Shown here in pieces: positions 37,662-45,866 of a DNA stretch of 64,000 bases. The notes beneath the pieces were generated by a model that saw nothing but the letters and a program-made list of their open reading frames with translations, was not told where the DNA came from and searched no databases. The stretch comes from an uncultured Pelagibacteraceae bacterium (GTDB taxonomy: Bacteria > Pseudomonadota > Alphaproteobacteria > Pelagibacterales > Pelagibacteraceae). The stretch covers positions 1 to 64,000 of the forward strand of contig CACPLG010000004.1 of assembly GCA_902634775.1 (NCBI GenBank), given 5' to 3'. The stretch's first letter is position 1; each line of letters starts with the position of its first letter. The translations under genes were made by a program, and so were the position numbers.

Positions 37662-39596
37662 TTGAAAATAAAACACAAAGATTTAGCTAATGCTGTAAGA
37701 TTTCTATCTTTAGATGCTGTTGAAGCAGCAAATTCTGGTCATCCTGGAATGCCGATGGGAATGGCTGATGTTGCTACAGTTTTATTTAAAAACTTTTTAC
37801 GATTTAATCCTAAAGATCCTAGTTGGTTTAATAGAGATAGGTTCGTTCTTTCTGCTGGTCATGGGTCTATGCTTCTTTACTCACTTTTATATTTAACTGG
37901 TTACAAAAGTGTTTCTATAGATGACATTAAAAACTTTAGAAAACTTGATTGTATTTGTGCCGGACATCCTGAATATCATTCTAATTCAGGGATAGAAACT
38001 ACGACCGGACCATTAGGACAAGGTATATCAAATGCTGTGGGTTTTGCGCTTGCTGAAGAAATATTAAAAAAGAGGTTAGGAAAAAAAAAGATAGATCATA
38101 AAACTTATGTCTTGGCAGGTGATGGATGCCTTATGGAAGGAATAAGCCATGAAGCCTTAAGTTTTGCGGGTCATATAAAATTAAAAAATTTAATACTTCT
38201 TTTTGATAATAATTCAATCTCGATTGATGGCCCTACTAATCTTGCTGTTTCTGATAATACAAAAAAAAGATTTGAGAGTTATGGTTGGAGATATTTGGAA
38301 ATAGACGGTCATAATGATAAACAAATTTTTACCGCATTAAAAAAAGCTAAAAATTCAAAAAAACCATTTGCTATTTCTTGTAAGACTACAATTGGTTATG
38401 GCTCACCAAATAAAAGTGGGAAAGCATCATCGCATGGAAGCCCGTTAGGTACCGATGAGGTAAAGCTGGTAAGAAAAAAATTAAAATGGAATCATGAGCC
38501 TTTTAAGATCCCTGAAAAAATTTTAAGTGAGTGGAGAAAAATAGGGGAAAGCGCCTCTTCAAAAGCAGAAAAAAATAAATCATACGAGCCTGAATTCAAT
38601 ATTTTTAACGATGAGATTATAAGCGAAATAGAGCAAGTAAAAAATGATTATTTAAAATCACTAGAACCAATTGCAACTAGGAAATCCTCAGAAAAATTTT
38701 TAGATATAGTTTCAAAACTACCAAATTTAATTGGTGGCTCGGCTGATCTTGCAGGTTCAAATAATACAAAAACAAAAAATCATAAAATAATTAAGCCAGG
38801 AAATTTTGGGGGAAATTATATTCATTACGGAGTAAGAGAACACGCAATGTGTGGAATTATGAATGGAATCTCATTGCATAGTAATCTTATTCCATATGGT
38901 GGAACTTTTTTAATATTTAGTGATTATTGCAAGCCTTCTATCAGATTGGCTGCAATGATGGGCCAAAGGGTTATTTATGTTTTAACCCATGACTCAATTG
39001 GTCTTGGAGAAGATGGTCCAACCCATCAACCTGTTGAACAGCTCGCAATGTTGAGATCTATACCAAACTTAAATGTATTTAGACCATCCGATACCATTGA
39101 AACTTTTGAATGTTGGCAGTTGGCTTTAGAAAGTAAAAATAAACCAAGTGTAATCGCTTTAACAAGACAAAAAATAGAACCCGTAAGAAAAGAGGTGATC
39201 ACTAACAATCTTTGCTCAAAAGGAGCTTATGAAATTTTAAGAAATGGAGATAATCTTAAGGTAACACTATTAGCGACAGGCTCTGAAACTGATCTTGCAA
39301 TAAAAGTAAGTCATAAATTAGCCACAGAAAATATCTATTCAAAAGTTATATCAATGCCATGTCATGAAATATTTGATAGTCAAAACCACAACTATAAAAA
39401 AGATATTTTGCAAGAAGATACGCTTAAAGTTTCTATAGAAGCATCTGAAACTAGTTATTGGAAAAAATATACAGGAACCAGAGGATTAAATTTAGGAATA
39501 GATAATTTTGGTAAGAGCGCACCTTATAAAGATATTTATAAACACTTTGAATTAGATGTTGAAAATATTGTACAAAAAATAAAGAAAAGTTTATGA
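37662..39596 (+). CDS. tkt: Transketolase
   Basis: A 644-residue thiamine-diphosphate enzyme of the pentose phosphate pathway. Motifs: ANSGHPGMPMGMADV near the start, the ThDP/Mg motif GDGCLMEGISHEALSFAGH around 150, GHDS-type VLTHDSIGLGEDGPTHQPVEQ and the C-terminal phosphosugar loop. No ATG exists upstream of the conserved N-terminus, so it uses TTG 37662, preceded by AGGAA at about 37651-37655. It starts the tkt-gap-pgk-fba run and overlaps gap by four bases (ATGA). Confidence 0.96.
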   Translation: MKIKHKDLANAVRFLSLDAVEAANSGHPGMPMGMADVATVLFKNFLRFNPKDPSWFNRDRFVLSAGHGSMLLYSLLYLTGYKSVSIDDIKNFRKLDCICAGHPEYHSNSGIETTTGPLGQGISNAVGFALAEEILKKRLGKKKIDHKTYVLAGDGCLMEGISHEALSFAGHIKLKNLILLFDNNSISIDGPTNLAVSDNTKKRFESYGWRYLEIDGHNDKQIFTALKKAKNSKKPFAISCKTTIGYGSPNKSGKASSHGSPLGTDEVKLVRKKLKWNHEPFKIPEKILSEWRKIGESASSKAEKNKSYEPEFNIFNDEIISEIEQVKNDYLKSLEPIATRKSSEKFLDIVSKLPNLIGGSADLAGSNNTKTKNHKIIKPGNFGGNYIHYGVREHAMCGIMNGISLHSNLIPYGGTFLIFSDYCKPSIRLAAMMGQRVIYVLTHDSIGLGEDGPTHQPVEQLAMLRSIPNLNVFRPSDTIETFECWQLALESKNKPSVIALTRQKIEPVRKEVITNNLCSKGAYEILRNGDNLKVTLLATGSETDLAIKVSHKLATENIYSKVISMPCHEIFDSQNHNYKKDILQEDTLKVSIEASETSYWKKYTGTRGLNLGIDNFGKSAPYKDIYKHFELDVENIVQKIKKSL

Positions 39597-40600
39597 AAAC
39601 TAAAATTGGGATAAACGGTTTGGGTAGAATTGGTAGAATGGTGGTTCGATCAATATTTGAGGAGGATCATTCTAACCTAAAAATTCAACATATAAATAAT
39701 AGAGCTGACATTGAGACTGCTTGTGCTTTACTGAAAAGAGATAGTATTCACGGAAAATTCAAAGCGGATATATCAATAGAAAAAAGCTATATAAATATTA
39801 ATGGTAATAAAATTTATTATTCACAAATAGATAAGCTGGAAGAAATTAATTGGAAAGACAATGATGTTGATTTTGTACTTGAATGCACTGGTAAATTTAA
39901 TTCTAAGGAAAAACTAATCCCACATTTAAATAATGGAGCAAAAAAAGTTATTGTTTCAGCTCCATGCAAGAATGCTGATAAGACAATAGTATTTGGAGTT
40001 AACGAAAAAGAAATTAAGAATGAAGATAAAATTATATCTGCCGCATCTTGTACAACTAATTGTCTTGCGCCTGTCGCTCACGTTTTAAATGAAAATTTTG
40101 AAATTGAAAAAGGTTTTATGACTACAATTCATTCTTTTACAACTGATCAAAGGATTTTAGATAATTCACATAAAGATATAAGAAGAGCAAGAACAGCTAG
40201 TCAATCAATAGTACCAACCTCAACTGGTGCCTCAAAAGCGATTGGTGAAATTATACCTTCTTTAAAAGGAAAACTGGAGGGTGTAGCAATGAGAATACCA
40301 ACCCCAAACGTTTCTTTAATTGAATTAATATTTTGCTCCAAAAAAGATCTATCTGTTGAAAAAATTAACTCTGCATTTAGAAACTTTAGCAAGAAACAGA
40401 AAATAAAAGTTTTAGAAATTACAGAAGAAAAACTTGTTTCAATTGATTTTAATCACAACCCAGCTTCCTCTATAGTGGATGCATCATTAACAAATGTTAT
40501 AGGTAAAAATATGGGTAAAATTTCTGCTTGGTATGACAATGAGTGGGGTTTTTCAAATAGAATGTGTGATATTGCGGCGTATCTTCATAAAATTTCTTAA
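39593..40600 (+). CDS. gap: Glyceraldehyde-3-phosphate dehydrogenase
   Basis: A 335-residue GAPDH. The NAD loop INGLGRIGRMVVR opens it, the catalytic Cys153 is in AASCTTNCLAP, and the His in TTIHSFTTDQ and WYDNEWGFSNR complete the site. The Asp that normally selects NAD at the end of strand 2 (IND) is Asn36, followed by Arg37, which suggests use of NADP or both cofactors. It is coupled to tkt upstream and pgk downstream (TAATG), as in many alphaproteobacteria. Confidence 0.95.
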   Translation: MKTKIGINGLGRIGRMVVRSIFEEDHSNLKIQHINNRADIETACALLKRDSIHGKFKADISIEKSYININGNKIYYSQIDKLEEINWKDNDVDFVLECTGKFNSKEKLIPHLNNGAKKVIVSAPCKNADKTIVFGVNEKEIKNEDKIISAASCTTNCLAPVAHVLNENFEIEKGFMTTIHSFTTDQRILDNSHKDIRRARTASQSIVPTSTGASKAIGEIIPSLKGKLEGVAMRIPTPNVSLIELIFCSKKDLSVEKINSAFRNFSKKQKIKVLEITEEKLVSIDFNHNPASSIVDASLTNVIGKNMGKISAWYDNEWGFSNRMCDIAAYLHKIS

Positions 40601-41778
40601 TGAACAATATTAAAGATCAAGAAAATATTAATCAAAAGGTAATATTATTAAGATTGGATTTGAATGTTCCATTAAAAAATGGAGTTATCACAGATCAAAC
40701 AAGAATTGATAAGATTTTACCTGTAATTAATTTTTTAATAAAAAAAAATTGCAAGATAGTTATAATTTCACACGTTGGGAGACCTAAAGGAAAAGTAAAC
40801 AAAGAACTTTCTTTGAAACCGATTTGTGAAAATTTAGAAAGTAAAATAAATCAAAAAATCAAACTCATTGATGAAAATATCTTTAAGATTAAAAAAGATA
40901 AATTATTTAAAAATTTCGATGGCCAAATCATATTTTTAGAAAATATCAGGTTTTATGAAGAAGAAGAAGAAAATGACACAAATTTTTCAAAACAATTGGC
41001 GAGTCTTGCAGATCTTTATGTAAATGATGCTTTTTCTTGCTCACACAGAGCTCACGCCTCAATAAGTAAAATTACTGAATTTTTGCCATCATTTGCTGGG
41101 TTGCAACTAGAAACTGAAATAAATGCTCTCAAGAAAGTAACGAGTGAAATAAAAAGACCAGTTACGTGTATCATTGGAGGATCAAAAATTTCAACTAAGA
41201 TTAATTTAATTAAAAATCTAATACCGAAATTTGATAATATTATTGTTGTTGGTGGAATGGCAAATAATATCTTGAGCTATAAAGGAAACTTAATTGGAAA
41301 GTCAATTAAGGAGGAGAATTGTGAAAAAGAAATAGAAAACATTTTTAAAAACTCTAATGATCACTCATGTTCGATAATTTATCCAAAAGATGTCAAAGTT
41401 GGAAAAAGCATGGATGACAAATCCCAAATTAAAGACTTAACCGAAATATCAGCCGATGATTTTATACTTGATATTGGCCCGAAAACTTTAAAGGAAATTG
41501 AAGATATTATCGAAAATAGTAAAACTGTTTTGTGGAATGGTCCGGCAGGTTATTTTGAAAATCCAAATTTTGCTTTAGGTAGTTATGAAATAGCAAAAAT
41601 GATTATTAAAAAAAATAAAAATAATTCATTTTTTTCTGTTGCAGGAGGTGGAGATACAATTGCAGTGTTAAATCAGATAAACGCAATAAGTGATTTTCAT
41701 TTTGTTTCAACTGCTGGTGGAGCTTTTTTAGAATATCTTGAAGGCAAAGAACTTCCTGGTATAAAAGCTCTAAATTAA
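40600..41778 (+). CDS. pgk: Phosphoglycerate kinase
   Basis: A 392-residue two-domain kinase. The N-terminal LLRLDLNVPL and SHVGRPKGK, the arginine-containing FLENIRFYEEEE, NDAFSCSHRAHAS, and the C-terminal nucleotide loop AGGGDTIAVL are intact. It interconverts 1,3-bisphosphoglycerate and 3-phosphoglycerate with ADP/ATP. It overlaps the gap stop and is followed by fba after one base. Confidence 0.96.
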   Translation: MNNIKDQENINQKVILLRLDLNVPLKNGVITDQTRIDKILPVINFLIKKNCKIVIISHVGRPKGKVNKELSLKPICENLESKINQKIKLIDENIFKIKKDKLFKNFDGQIIFLENIRFYEEEEENDTNFSKQLASLADLYVNDAFSCSHRAHASISKITEFLPSFAGLQLETEINALKKVTSEIKRPVTCIIGGSKISTKINLIKNLIPKFDNIIVVGGMANNILSYKGNLIGKSIKEENCEKEIENIFKNSNDHSCSIIYPKDVKVGKSMDDKSQIKDLTEISADDFILDIGPKTLKEIEDIIENSKTVLWNGPAGYFENPNFALGSYEIAKMIIKKNKNNSFFSVAGGGDTIAVLNQINAISDFHFVSTAGGAFLEYLEGKELPGIKALN

Positions 41779-41779
41779 T

Positions 41780-42790
41780 ATGTCTGAACTAAATAATATT
41801 GTAAATAAAATTCTTGAAAATGGTAAAGGAATCCTGGCTGCAGATGAAAGCACGGTAACAATGACCAAAAGGCTAGATGGTGTAGGTGTGCCCTCAACCC
41901 CGGAAAATAGATTACTTTTTAGAGAAACTCTTTTTTGTTCATCAGAGATGAAAAATTGTATTGGTGGAGTTATATTGTACGATGAAACAATTAAGCAGAC
42001 ATCCTCAAAAAAAAACAAGATACCAGATTTAATTGAGAGTATGGGATCTTGCGCAGGAATAAAAGTAGATACCGGCGCAAAAGTTTTAGCTGGTTCACTT
42101 AATGAAAAAATTACAGAGGGGTTAGATGGTTTAAGGGATAGACTAAAAGAATACTATAAACTTGGAGCAAAGTTCACTAAATGGAGAGGTGTTTACAATA
42201 TATCAAAAGATTTCCCGAGCAAATTATCTATTCACTCTAATGCACATTCGTTAGCTAGATATTCCGCATTAGTACAAGAATGTAATATGGTGCCAATTGT
42301 TGAACCAGAGGTTTTAATGGATGGAGACCATTCCGCTAAAGAATGTTTTCAAAAAACCTCCGAGGTCATTAAGAAATGTTTTGAGGAGCTTATTCTTCAT
42401 AAAGTTGATTTAAAAGGAGTAATATTAAAACCAAATATGATTCTAGCTGGAAATAAATCAAAGGAAAAAATCTCTAATGAAGAGGTTGCAAAATTAACCT
42501 TGGACTGCTTGAAAAGTTCTGTGCCCTCGGAAGTTCCTGGTATAGCTTTTTTATCTGGTGGACAGTCAGAACTGGAAGCGACAGAAAATTTAAATTTGAT
42601 AAATAAATTGAATAAGACTGGTTTTATAATGAGTTACTCTTACGGACGAGCATTGCAGCAAGGTGCTCTAAAATTTTGGTCTAAGAACATAAAAGATATT
42701 GAGGGAACCCAAAAAGTATTTAACCACAGAGCAAAAATGAATACTCTTGCTGCTCAAGGAAAATGGTCAAAAGAAATTGAGAGTCAATAA
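41780..42790 (+). CDS. fba: Fructose-bisphosphate aldolase, class I (Schiff-base type)
   Basis: A 336-residue aldolase of the class I, eukaryote-like family: GKGILAADEST near the N-terminus, FTKWRGVYNI, VEPEVLMDGDH, the Schiff-base lysine in GVILKPNMILAG and FLSGGQSELEAT. It needs no metal, unlike class II enzymes. Placement after tkt-gap-pgk suggests joint control of lower glycolysis/gluconeogenesis with the pentose cycle. The end of the gene contains the start region of thiE in another frame. Confidence 0.94.
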   Translation: MSELNNIVNKILENGKGILAADESTVTMTKRLDGVGVPSTPENRLLFRETLFCSSEMKNCIGGVILYDETIKQTSSKKNKIPDLIESMGSCAGIKVDTGAKVLAGSLNEKITEGLDGLRDRLKEYYKLGAKFTKWRGVYNISKDFPSKLSIHSNAHSLARYSALVQECNMVPIVEPEVLMDGDHSAKECFQKTSEVIKKCFEELILHKVDLKGVILKPNMILAGNKSKEKISNEEVAKLTLDCLKSSVPSEVPGIAFLSGGQSELEATENLNLINKLNKTGFIMSYSYGRALQQGALKFWSKNIKDIEGTQKVFNHRAKMNTLAAQGKWSKEIESQ

Positions 42791-43382
42791 AAAAAGGTTT
42801 ATTTATTTAATTTCACCAAACAAAATTAAAAAGAGTTTTTATAGTAATTTAAAAGTCGTCCTTAGTTCAAATTTAGTAAGTTTTTTTCAATTAAGATTGA
42901 AAAAATACTCTTTAATAGAGAGAGAAAAAATTGGAATTAAAATTAAAAAAATTTGTAAAAAGTATAAAGTAAAATTAATAATAAATGATGATCCTAATCT
43001 GGCAAAAAAAGTTGGTGCAGATGGTTGTCATTTGGGGCAAAATGATATGGTCATTCAAGCAGCAAGGAAAATTTTAAAAAAAAAAATCATTGGTATTACC
43101 TGTCACAATTCAAAAAAATTGATTAGATATGCGGTTGAAGATGGTGCAAATTATATAGCGATTGGTGCTTTTTTCAAATCAAAAACAAAAAAAGTAAATT
43201 ACATTGCAAAACCAAGCTTGATATCTTGGGCTAAAAGATTCACAAAACTACCTATTGTTATAATTGGAGGAATTACTAATAAAAATTTTAGAAAACTTCT
43301 GTTGCATAAACCAGACTTTTTAGCTATTTCAGGAGGCATTTGGGATAAAAAACCAGCAAAAGCAATTAAAGAATTTTTATGA
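42777..43382 (+). CDS. thiE: Thiamine-phosphate synthase (ThiE/TenI family)
   Basis: About 201 residues of a TIM-barrel ThiE-like protein: IINDDPNLAKKVGADGCHLGQND, GITCHNSKKL (usual G-x-S-x-H with Thr-Cys here), YIAIGAFFKSKTKK and IIGGITNKNF. ThiE joins HMP-diphosphate to thiazole phosphate; TenI relatives act on the thiazole side, and the two are hard to separate by eye. The only plausible starts are TTG 42777 or TTG 42747, both inside fba; I use the nearer. It overlaps efp by four bases. Confidence 0.78.
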   Translation: MRVNKKRFIYLISPNKIKKSFYSNLKVVLSSNLVSFFQLRLKKYSLIEREKIGIKIKKICKKYKVKLIINDDPNLAKKVGADGCHLGQNDMVIQAARKILKKKIIGITCHNSKKLIRYAVEDGANYIAIGAFFKSKTKKVNYIAKPSLISWAKRFTKLPIVIIGGITNKNFRKLLLHKPDFLAISGGIWDKKPAKAIKEFL

Positions 43383-43939
43383 AAATAAACGCTAATGAAA
43401 TTAAAGTTGGAATGTTGATTGAATACAAAGATGATCTATGGGAAATCCTAAAAACTCAACATGTCAAACCTGGTAAGGGTGGAGCCTTTTGTCAAGTTGA
43501 GATGAAAAGTATTAATAAAAATACAAAGCTAAATGAGAGGTTCAGATCTAACGATACTATAGAAAAAGCAAGTATAGAGAATATTGAATTCAATTATTTG
43601 TATGATGATGAAACAAATTACTACTTTATAAATCAAAAAAACTTTGAACAAGTAGATGTTAAAAAAGACATAATAGGAGAAAAAGGCATACTACTGAAAG
43701 AAAACTTAAATGTAGATCTGATATTTTATGAAGACAAAGCTATTGGTATTGAGTTACCAAATCAAGTACAGTTTAAAATAAAATCAACCGATGTTGCATT
43801 AAAAGGTCAAACAGTCTCATCATCTTATAAACCTGCAATTTTAGAAAATGATATAAAAATTCAAGTTCCACCATTTGTAGAAAGCGGAGACGAAATATTA
43901 ATAGATACAAGAACAATTGAGTATATAAAAAAATTATAA
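43379..43939 (+). CDS. efp: Translation elongation factor P
   Basis: A 186-residue EF-P, which relieves ribosomes stalled on proline runs. Three beta-barrel domains are expected; the first has the modification loop HVKPGKGGAF with Lys33 at the tip, a place for beta-lysylation or another modification. Domain III ends with QVPPFVESGDEILIDTRT. Overlap with thiE (ATGA) shows cotranscription with the upstream glycolytic genes. Confidence 0.96.
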   Translation: MKINANEIKVGMLIEYKDDLWEILKTQHVKPGKGGAFCQVEMKSINKNTKLNERFRSNDTIEKASIENIEFNYLYDDETNYYFINQKNFEQVDVKKDIIGEKGILLKENLNVDLIFYEDKAIGIELPNQVQFKIKSTDVALKGQTVSSSYKPAILENDIKIQVPPFVESGDEILIDTRTIEYIKKL

Positions 43940-43941
43940 AC

Positions 43942-44682
43942 ATGAACTCAATTTCTCCAAACCTAAATTTAATGATAAAGTCTTGTGAAAAAGTTTCTAA
44001 AGTGTTGATAAGAGACTTTGGAGAAGTTGAAAAGCTTCAAGTTTCAATTAAAGGTCCAAAAAACTTTGTTACTAATTCAGATAAAAAAGTTGAAGATATG
44101 TTGGTTAATGAACTATCTAAATCAAAAAAAAAATATTCTTTTTTAACTGAGGAGAGTGGTTTTATCAAAAATGATGATAAAGAAAATTTCTGGGTTATAG
44201 ACCCAATAGATGGCACAACAAATTTTATAAATGGCATACCACATTTCTGTATTTCAGTTGGCTTAGTTTTAAATAATGAAATTGTTTCTGGCGTAATATT
44301 TGATCCTATTAAAGATGAAATATATTATGCAGAGAAAAATTCTGGTGCATACATGAATAATAAAAGCATACGAGTTTCAAGAAAAAGAGAAATTTCTGAA
44401 TGTTTATTCTCATCTAATAGTAAAAAGATTTCTTCAGACGGTTTAACAATTCGAATTACGGGCAGTGCAGCTTTAGATCTTGCATACGTATCATGCGGAA
44501 GATTTGATGGAAGTTTTCACAAAAATTTGAGTTTATGGGACATTGCAGCAGGCTCAATATTAGTAAGAGAGGCTGGCGGAGTTTTGAGTGATATTGATTT
44601 AAAAAAAACTGAAAATATCAGCCTAATTGCATCTAACCATAGTATTGAAAAGGAAATTAATAACAAAATTTCTATGTTTTAA
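43942..44682 (+). CDS. suhB: Inositol monophosphatase family protein (SuhB-like)
   Basis: A 246-residue Li-sensitive phosphatase-family protein. Metal motifs: FLTEESG, the core WVIDPIDGTTNFINGIPHF and the C-terminal LWDIAAGSILVREAGG. E. coli SuhB also acts in rRNA antitermination, but enzymatic function on inositol phosphate or related sugars is the safer call. It lies two bases after efp, a frequent alphaproteobacterial pairing. The rpmE promoter starts at its stop codon. Confidence 0.92.
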   Translation: MNSISPNLNLMIKSCEKVSKVLIRDFGEVEKLQVSIKGPKNFVTNSDKKVEDMLVNELSKSKKKYSFLTEESGFIKNDDKENFWVIDPIDGTTNFINGIPHFCISVGLVLNNEIVSGVIFDPIKDEIYYAEKNSGAYMNNKSIRVSRKREISECLFSSNSKKISSDGLTIRITGSAALDLAYVSCGRFDGSFHKNLSLWDIAAGSILVREAGGVLSDIDLKKTENISLIASNHSIEKEINNKISMF

Positions 44683-44710
44683 TTGTTTTATAATTTTCAT
44701 TTGCTATAAG
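44683..44710 (+). promoter_or_regulatory. Sigma-70 type promoter for rpmE
   Basis: A -35 like TTGTTT (44683-44688), 16-base spacer and -10 TATAAG (44705-44710). The -10 and spacer length are the same as in the 5S rRNA promoter at 49.73 kb. The expected start of transcription, six to eight bases past the -10, falls at or next to the rpmE ATG (44718), and no Shine-Dalgarno is present, so the message may be leaderless. Confidence 0.5.
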
Positions 44711-44717
44711 TTCATTT

Positions 44718-44945
44718 ATGAAAAAAAAAATTCACCCAAACTATCATACTATCAAAGTAGAGATGACAGATGGATCTCAATTTGAAACTAAATCTACATG
44801 GGGCTCTGAAGGAGAGGTTTTAAAATTAGAAATTGATCCAAAATCTCATTCGGCTTGGACGGGTGGTAAGCAAAAGTTGCTGGATAAAGGAAGAATAAGC
44901 AGATTCAATAAGAAATTCCAAAACTTTAAATCTAAGAGCAAATAA
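44718..44945 (+). CDS. rpmE: 50S ribosomal protein L31 (zinc-free type)
   Basis: A 75-residue L31. [28 protein letters not shown] and [29 protein letters not shown] match the alphaproteobacterial form. The CxxC zinc cysteines of the E. coli protein are absent, so it should not need zinc. It is preceded by a promoter in the 35-base gap after suhB and followed one base later by trcR. Confidence 0.96.
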   Translation: MKKKIHPNYHTIKVEMTDGSQFETKSTWGSEGEVLKLEIDPKSHSAWTGGKQKLLDKGRISRFNKKFQNFKSKSK

Positions 44946-44946
44946 A

Positions 44947-45531
44947 ATGACACAAACGCCATTAATGCCGATGGCAACTGCTGTTTGGCTTGTAGAAAAC
45001 ACAACTTTAACATTTAAACAAATTGCTGATTTTTGTAACCTTCACGAGGTAGAAGTTCAAGGTATAGCAGATGGAGAGGTGGCAAAAGGTATTAAAGCTT
45101 ATAATCCCATCACATCAGGACAACTGACTAAAGAAGAAATAGAATTGTCTAGCAAGGATCAAGATAGAGCTTTAAAAATTACTAACACTGATGTGGAAAT
45201 TACATCTGATGAAAAGAAAATTAAGAAATATGTTCCTTTGTCAAAAAGGCAAGATAAACCAGACTCTGTTTTATGGTTGATTAAAAGCTATCCGCAATTA
45301 AAGGACTCCCAAATAGCTAAACTTGTTGGAATAACGAAAAACTCAGTTGTATCTATTAGAAATAAGAGTTACTGGAATTATAATAATTTAAACGCAAAAG
45401 ACCCCGTTGCGATGAATTTATTCACTCAAAAAGACCTTATCGAGGCAAGTGAAAAAGCAGAAAGACGTATTAAGAGAGAGAAAAAATTAAAAGAGAAGGC
45501 TTTAAAAGCAAATCAAAGTCAAAATTCTTAA
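44947..45531 (+). CDS. trcR: DUF1013 cell-cycle transcriptional regulator TrcR
   Basis: A 194-residue protein of the DUF1013 family, found almost only in Alphaproteobacteria. The start TPLMPMATAVWLVENTTLTFKQIADFCNLHEVEVQGIADGEVA is diagnostic. A later helix-turn-helix-like stretch (QIAKLVGITKNSVVSIRNKSYW) would bind DNA. In related bacteria TrcR associates with RNA polymerase and cell-cycle genes. It follows rpmE after one base, so it shares the ribosomal-protein transcript. Confidence 0.9.
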   Translation: MTQTPLMPMATAVWLVENTTLTFKQIADFCNLHEVEVQGIADGEVAKGIKAYNPITSGQLTKEEIELSSKDQDRALKITNTDVEITSDEKKIKKYVPLSKRQDKPDSVLWLIKSYPQLKDSQIAKLVGITKNSVVSIRNKSYWNYNNLNAKDPVAMNLFTQKDLIEASEKAERRIKREKKLKEKALKANQSQNS

Positions 45532-45580
45532 AAAACTAATAGACATGAAATTTTATAAGTGTTATCTAAACTTTTTTTTT

Positions 45581-45585
45581 GGAGG
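45581..45585 (+). promoter_or_regulatory. Shine-Dalgarno GGAGG for rpsU
   Basis: GGAGG after a run of nine T. It lies five bases before ATT 45591, the codon that aligns with the initiator Met of other S21 proteins. The only standard start in frame, TTG 45579, lies before this site, and an ATG directly touching it (45586) opens a four-codon dead end in another frame. The site therefore argues for initiation at the ATT. Confidence 0.65.
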
Positions 45586-45590
45586 ATGTT

Positions 45591-45785
45591 ATTAAAATAG
45601 ACGTAAAAGACAATAATGTAGAACAAGCTTTGAGAGTTTTAAAAAGAAAACTCCAAAGAGACGGTTTTTTTAAGATAGTCAAACTTAAAAACACTTACGA
45701 AAAACCATCTGAAAAAAAAAAAAGAATCCTGCAAGAGAATATTAAAAGAGTTAAGAAACTTAACAAACTTAAAAACAGAATTTAA
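45591..45785 (+). CDS. rpsU: 30S ribosomal protein S21, apparent AUU start
   Basis: A 64-residue S21: IKIDVKDNNVEQALRVLKRKLQRDG followed by YEKPSEKKKR and a basic tail. Aligned with alphaproteobacterial S21 (M-x-V-x-V-R-D-N-N-V), the first codon is ATT, five bases after a GGAGG. The alternative TTG at 45579 would add four residues and place the Shine-Dalgarno inside the gene. AUU starts are rare and in E. coli mark infC. S21 helps 30S subunits select mRNA starts. The initiator tRNA follows three bases after the stop. Confidence 0.85.
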   Translation: MKIDVKDNNVEQALRVLKRKLQRDGFFKIVKLKNTYEKPSEKKKRILQENIKRVKKLNKLKNRI

Positions 45786-45788
45786 TAT

Positions 45789-45865
<77 letters not shown>

Positions 45866-45866
45866 A

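Noticed and set aside
45586-45600. ATG directly after the GGAGG upstream of rpsU as a start codon.
   Set aside because: It touches the Shine-Dalgarno with no spacing and opens a four-codon frame ending in TAG, out of frame with S21.
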